Below, one piece after another: positions 26,101 to 32,100 of a stretch of 64,000 bases of DNA. Each line of letters begins with the position of its first letter. The stretch's first letter is position 1. Source of the DNA: Siphonodentalium dalli (Eukaryota > Mollusca > Scaphopoda > Gadilida > Siphonodentaliidae); assembly GCA_032622095.1 (NCBI GenBank), contig CP136064.1:214040205-214104204 (forward strand), read 5' to 3'. A program made the translations under genes and the position numbers. Below the pieces are notes generated by a model. That model was not told where the DNA came from. It ran no database searches and saw only the letters and a program-made list of their open reading frames with translations.

Positions 26101-29100
26101 GAAAGAAAAAAATAACAAAACAAAAAAAATGTCGAGCATATATACTTTAGAAGAAATTAAGTCCTATTAATTGACTCACCACAAATATTGTCAATTAATC
26201 CCGAATGATGCTGAACTTAAACTTAATTAGCCATTTTGCATTGTCACTTACTAGCCTACTTAATATCTCAATTTTTTTTTTCATGAAGCTCGCACATTGT
26301 CAAAACAGCACATCTCCAGTTTATGGTGCCCAGTGAAGACGGAACCAGGATGTACAAGGTTTTCCTTGGGAATGCCGAGGATTTACCTGCCTGTGAGTGC
26401 AGAGCTTGGGAAAGACAAAGGCTACCATGCAAACATATGTTTGCTGCTACCAATCTGGAGTCTGAAGTTTCCATAGGAAGTTCGACACTATTTTTGAATT
26501 CTCCTCTGTTGAAGATGGATCCGGACGTAGTGGCACCAAAAGCTATAGTGTATGTACTGATGTTCTTAGACAGTTTCACCTCATTTTACCAATGCAACTG
26601 AAAATTAGAAAAAAAATTATATAGGTCGCTGACCCCACAATAGCATAGTTAACCCAAGGATCATCTGAACTTGTATTTTGTGCCAGTAAACCCACATATC
26701 AAATTGCAATGTGTCCTTGCCCGCGACATGAATTGCTTGACCAGGTAAAGCCAAAAAAAAAAGATGCTATGTTTCCGCACATCGACCAACCCTAATAATA
26801 ACCCGCCGACCCTAATCTTTTTATTGATATTTTGAGAAAAAGTCAAAATTTTCTATAATTTTTTTTACTGTTTTAACCACTAATGCACATAAATATTGAT
26901 GGTCATTAGTGTTCAAAACACATGGTTTCTAACATATCCCTGTGAAAAGTGACCATGAAGTGACTGCTGTCTAAGACGCCCCCAGGTGTATGATAGGTTG
27001 TTGACTGATGGGCATGCATTTTTCAATTTTTATTTCCTGAGAGTGGATCTCATGCCTGCTTTATGCCTTGTTTGGGTCTTATGGAACATAGGAACACTAT
27101 CAACAAACATGGTGGGTGTTTATCTGTATATATACAATTTATACATGTACATGTATAGAGGTTATCACCACATGTTAGGTGTACATGTTTAAATAGCTAC
27201 CGTTTCCAAAAAACCAGGCATGCTAGGTTTGGTTTATAGCCAAATTTATGAAAATATGGTATGTGAATAATAAAAACATACTTTTATATAAGCATGAAAA
27301 GTAAGTTTGATCTTTTATCAATCTTTGATGTATATTTCCAGTGTTGATCAAGTAATACTTTCCCCTCAACCCGAGTTGGCATTTTATGTCATTTCGGTCG
27401 AGGTAGCTGGATAGAAAATATCAAAATAAATTAAAAAAAAAATAATTCCCTACCTACCCTAATTTTTTCGCTCTGTTATCGGTAAAATACAATTTTTTTT
27501 TTGGCCTAACTGTAAGCAGTGCAACGGAAAGAGATTTGTGAATATAATTTCCTTCATATACGGATTAAATTTTTAGCCTGAATATGAACCTCATATTAAA
27601 ATACAACTAAAGACGCTTTGCATACAATACCACAATCAGGTGAACTCATATACCACAAATCTTTGAAATCCGTTGACATTTGTTCAAGTTACGACTCTTA
27701 CAAATTTGGGACGGACGGATGGAACCCATTCCTATATCCCCTGCAAATTATAATTAAAACAATAATGTAACCCAAACCATATATAATTTTCTTTGGTCTT
27801 GCACATACTGAGACAAACAGATGGTCGACCACTGCCAATGCTCTATTCGCCCTCTATAACTTGCAGCGAAAGAAATGAAGAACAATCTGAGATGACTTCA
27901 CCAGCCAAGATAAATGAGGAACATGTCGACAGTCATGAATGTGAAAGTGAAGAACCAGCTGATCAAAATAACAATAACTCACCAGTAATCTCAAAATCAG
28001 CTAAGAAGTCCTCCATCACTCGCTGTAGGGATATGTGCAGGTACATTATGAGGGCTGCATCTGACTTATCTTTAAACTAAAATTCAAACAGAAGCCGCAA
28101 GATATAGAAGATTGTTGAATGTTGACCCAATTCGCTTAGTAAATAAAACAATGGTTGAATTGGGATGTTAGCTCATTAGAAATAAAACATGATAAACCTT
28201 AATACAGAACGCGTTCACGTCAGGTCGTTGCTGTTAAAATATCAGTCATTAAAACATCCATAATATGGATGTTTTAATGGCTGACTATTTTAACTAAATC
28301 AGATAGGATACGAAATAGATAAACTTCTTTCCCATATCAATTAAACTTTTATTTCTAAATTGTAACCTACAACCAGTGGCTTCTGAGGCTTTCATTTACA
28401 AAATGACTAATTTGTACTTTACAAATATAGAAAACATGTATTTTTATAATTATTTCTGCAGGTCTCAGTTGTATTGGATTTAATGGATATCTAAAATAGA
28501 AAAATTTACTCCTTTTTACAGAGAAATCATAAGCAACCTTCATCGAGCCACGGAAATAGAACAGCTGGTCAACACAGAGACAGCCCTCTCAACTCTGCTG
28601 AATGACCTAAAAACCAATTTACCAAATGACTCAGGAATTGGCATAGAATTACCCAAAATAGTGAAACAAGGTTTGCATCGTATATATTGTAGATTATAGT
28701 GGCTAGTAGTGGTACAGGTCGGAACAATAGTACAAGTACATGCTGAAAGATCTGAAATTTTAATCTAAATAGTATATGGTGTATCAGCTCTCATAATTGG
28801 CTACAGCAACGAGTTGAGATAACACACATCTCAAAACACTGCTATTGTTGTATTAAAACATTCTGGGAAAAGACTATAGTACTCTGGTTGTTTAATAACC
28901 CGGCTGAATTTAAAACTTGCACAGCCGCAGATATTATATCACTTGTCACTGATTGTTTGGATTATTACATCGGAGAGGTTCTGCAGTTGGATATTTATAC
29001 CAGGGTATGTATTAACATTCATAGTATTTACGTGGAAAGTTGCCCCATAGAATAAACTTTGAAAACTTTGGTTTTGCTGTGAGTGTGAATTAGAAATTGT

Positions 29101-32100
29101 CAGCGACTGCATTGAATGAACATGATTCACTGAGGCTGAAATTATTTTTATTATTTTCAGGACAAAAACATTACCTACCTTTGACAAAACGGAAGAAAAG
29201 GGCACTTGGGGTCAAAAGGTTTGGCCAGTGGGCCGAAACTCTGAGAAATTCTACAAAATTATCCATAGAGGAAACTAATACGAGTGAGTGTTAAATGCAA
29301 TTTCTCAAGTTTACATGTATACTATGTATATTTCACTAATGCAGCCAAGGCTACACTTATAAGATTTTGCGTTTCCCCTCTCCCTACCCTAATTTTTTTA
29401 CTTGGGTAGGTAGCAGGGATGGGGTAATTGTAATTTGTAATTGTAATTGATTGTAATTAATTACATTTTTTCAAGTAATTGCATGTAATTGGTAATTGAG
29501 TTTATTCTCAATTACATGTAATTGCAATTGTAATTGGTTAGGATGTAATTGTAATTGTAATTAGGGTCTAATTTCAATTACTTCAAAATCACAGGTACTT
29601 GTTTCTTCTCAAAGTTTTCTTTCATGATTCATCCAATGGTTTCTTCAAATGTTTTTTTCCAAATTTCAAAGTGTAAGACTGGTGACTGGCTATCACTGTC
29701 ACAACACTGAATTTTTATCCACTGTGTCTCAATGGTGAATTCTGTTGACACCTCCTGTTTGTTTGCTTAAGCATTGGTTAACCTTTAAGGTAGAAGGCTT
29801 GTTTTGATAAATACAATGAGAAACCAACTTCAAATAATTGACAATAGATCACTATAATATATCACTCTTATGATCATGTTTCATTATCTCCATCTGGTAT
29901 GGTATATATGATATGGTAGAAATTCATACCAACCATTGCTAATGCTATCAACATGTCGACAACAAATCTGGCAGCATTTTAATTTGCAGAAAGACACATC
30001 GTGTCCTATGAAAGCGAAGTGCGAACTTTGCCCAACTACAATATCCAGTTCCAAAAAAGTTACCTCCAATTTTGTGACACATCTGAAGGTAAGTTTCCAT
30101 TTCTATGTATTAGTTTTGTTTAATTCCATTGACATATAACTTCAGTCATATGGTGGTATTGGTATATACATTGTTTCTTGTCCTTCTAATTTGCAACTGA
30201 ATGACAAAGTGGGAAAAAATATCTGCCTCAATAATCCCCCAATTAGCACTGTCTAGTGGAGGCATTGTGTTACCAGTAAGCTGGTGACCACAAATGCTAA
30301 TTAAGTTTATGACTCTAATTAACAATCAGAGTGTTGATTATCTCATTGTCCTTTACAATTGGCCTGGCTGTGTGTCTGACTTACTGAGATAGTCTTATTC
30401 CCTTCATAATTAAATGATGGATGTGTGTTACTAAAATACTCTATTATTTTCATTTTATAGCGAAAGCATCATGATGTCTATGAATCCACAGTCACACAAG
30501 CACCATCAGCATGTGATCAACAACCTACTAGGATCTTTCAGTATGCAAAAACATCGGTCAAGAATGCCAAAGCATTGAAGATAGTTAGCAAAGTTCATAA
30601 ATCTCTGATATCATTCTAATTTCTAGAAGATCAACCCCGACTATAAGCTGCCAATGGAACACGCTGGAATTGCCAGCTATAAATCATGATTCGCTCAGTT
30701 CTACGAACACCTATACTGGACTCAGTACACTGGCTGCTCTGTACCAAGTGTGCTTCACTGTGTATTTCATCTTGCTTTTATTAAATTTATGTTTTGTTAT
30801 CAAATAGAGTTTATATAAATAAAAAGTGGTCCTACTTCAATGATGTGCTGAAATGTAATTGTAATTGTAATTGAATTACATTTCAAAGTAATTGTAATTG
30901 TAATTAATTACATTGTGAAATAGATGTAATGGGAATTGTAATTGTAATTGAAAAATGTTGAAGTAATTGTAATTGTAATTAATTACATTCACAAGTAATT
31001 GCCCCAAGCCTGGTAGGTAGGTAAAATATTATTAATTTTTTTGTCAAAATTACAGTAGTTATATCGGAAAGTATTTAGGCCTTTGGAATATGGTTTGATT
31101 GTTAAAATATCATGTCAGAACTGGTACTTCATGTTTTATTAATGTTTTAATCAGTTTAAATGAATTAAATTAACAATTTAAGGTTTCACCCACGAAGGTC
31201 AACAGTGTGAAATATTTTATATGAGACAAGTCATGGATAGGACAATTCATTTCTTAATTATTGGTTCTATAGGCACCTGTGGTGCATCAAATTGAAGGAC
31301 TATCTACATTTAGTTCACTGGTGAGCACTGCGACATTTGGACTCTTCAATTCCTCTATAGAACCTTTTCTGGAAGTCTGTTAGAATTAATCATATTTTCG
31401 TCGCCATTTTTTCAAAACTATGTTAACACAGAGACTTGCAGATATTTTCTGCTTTTTAGCAGACGAATCCATCGCGCAATGTCAACAAATATCACCCGAA
31501 AGTTTAACGTCGGTAAAGCGGAATTAAAAAACACCGGAAACAGACCGGAGGAATGCCGATTTCCGGAACATGAATACAAATCATCCATACCAAATATAAC
31601 CTAAATCGGCCCAATGGTTCTTGAGAAGTCATTCTAATTTCTAACAATTACTATGGAGGAATAGTTATGACCCTCGGATGATGACTAAGCTCCACCGGAG
31701 ACTTGGTCTCAGGTGAGGTAAAAAAAATTAGCATTAGCTTCATTTATTAAAAAAAATACATATGTTAAGAATTTTGTAGCTATTCATGCCAATATTGCAC
31801 TTTGAATAAACCCTTGTTTTACCAATTTTCAGGTTTACTTACGCCAGATACCACAAAAAGACATACAAACAAAAGGTGTACAAACTCACCTCATGGACGA
31901 CCAGGGGAGTTGGCCACAGCCATGGAATATGGTATGCATCAGCCTTTTCCATTGATAAATCTATAAGCATGTTCTTGGATTAACCAAGCCATAATAGCAG
32001 CAACATAAATGTGAATAATGTGAGATGCCTGAAAGAGATATTTATCACATAAAATAGATGGCAAATTTTCTAAAAATAATCTAGTAATGAATTTACATCA

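Larger units (their letters stand above)
29414..31012 (+). mobile_element. hAT-type element with BED peptide, non-autonomous
   Basis: The ends are CAGGGATGGGGTAATTG at the left and, inverted, CAGGCTTGGGGCAATTAC at the right. They are flanked by a perfect 8 bp duplication GTAGGTAG (29406-29413 and 31013-31020), the hAT hallmark. Both subterminal regions carry runs of TAATTG/CAATTA repeats, likely transposase-binding sites. The interior encodes a BED finger and has a poly(A) signal but no dimerisation or catalytic domain, so it looks like an internal-deletion derivative. It lies in sense orientation within the intron 29284-31832 and interrupts an older GGTAGGTAG-containing repeat. Confidence 0.88.
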
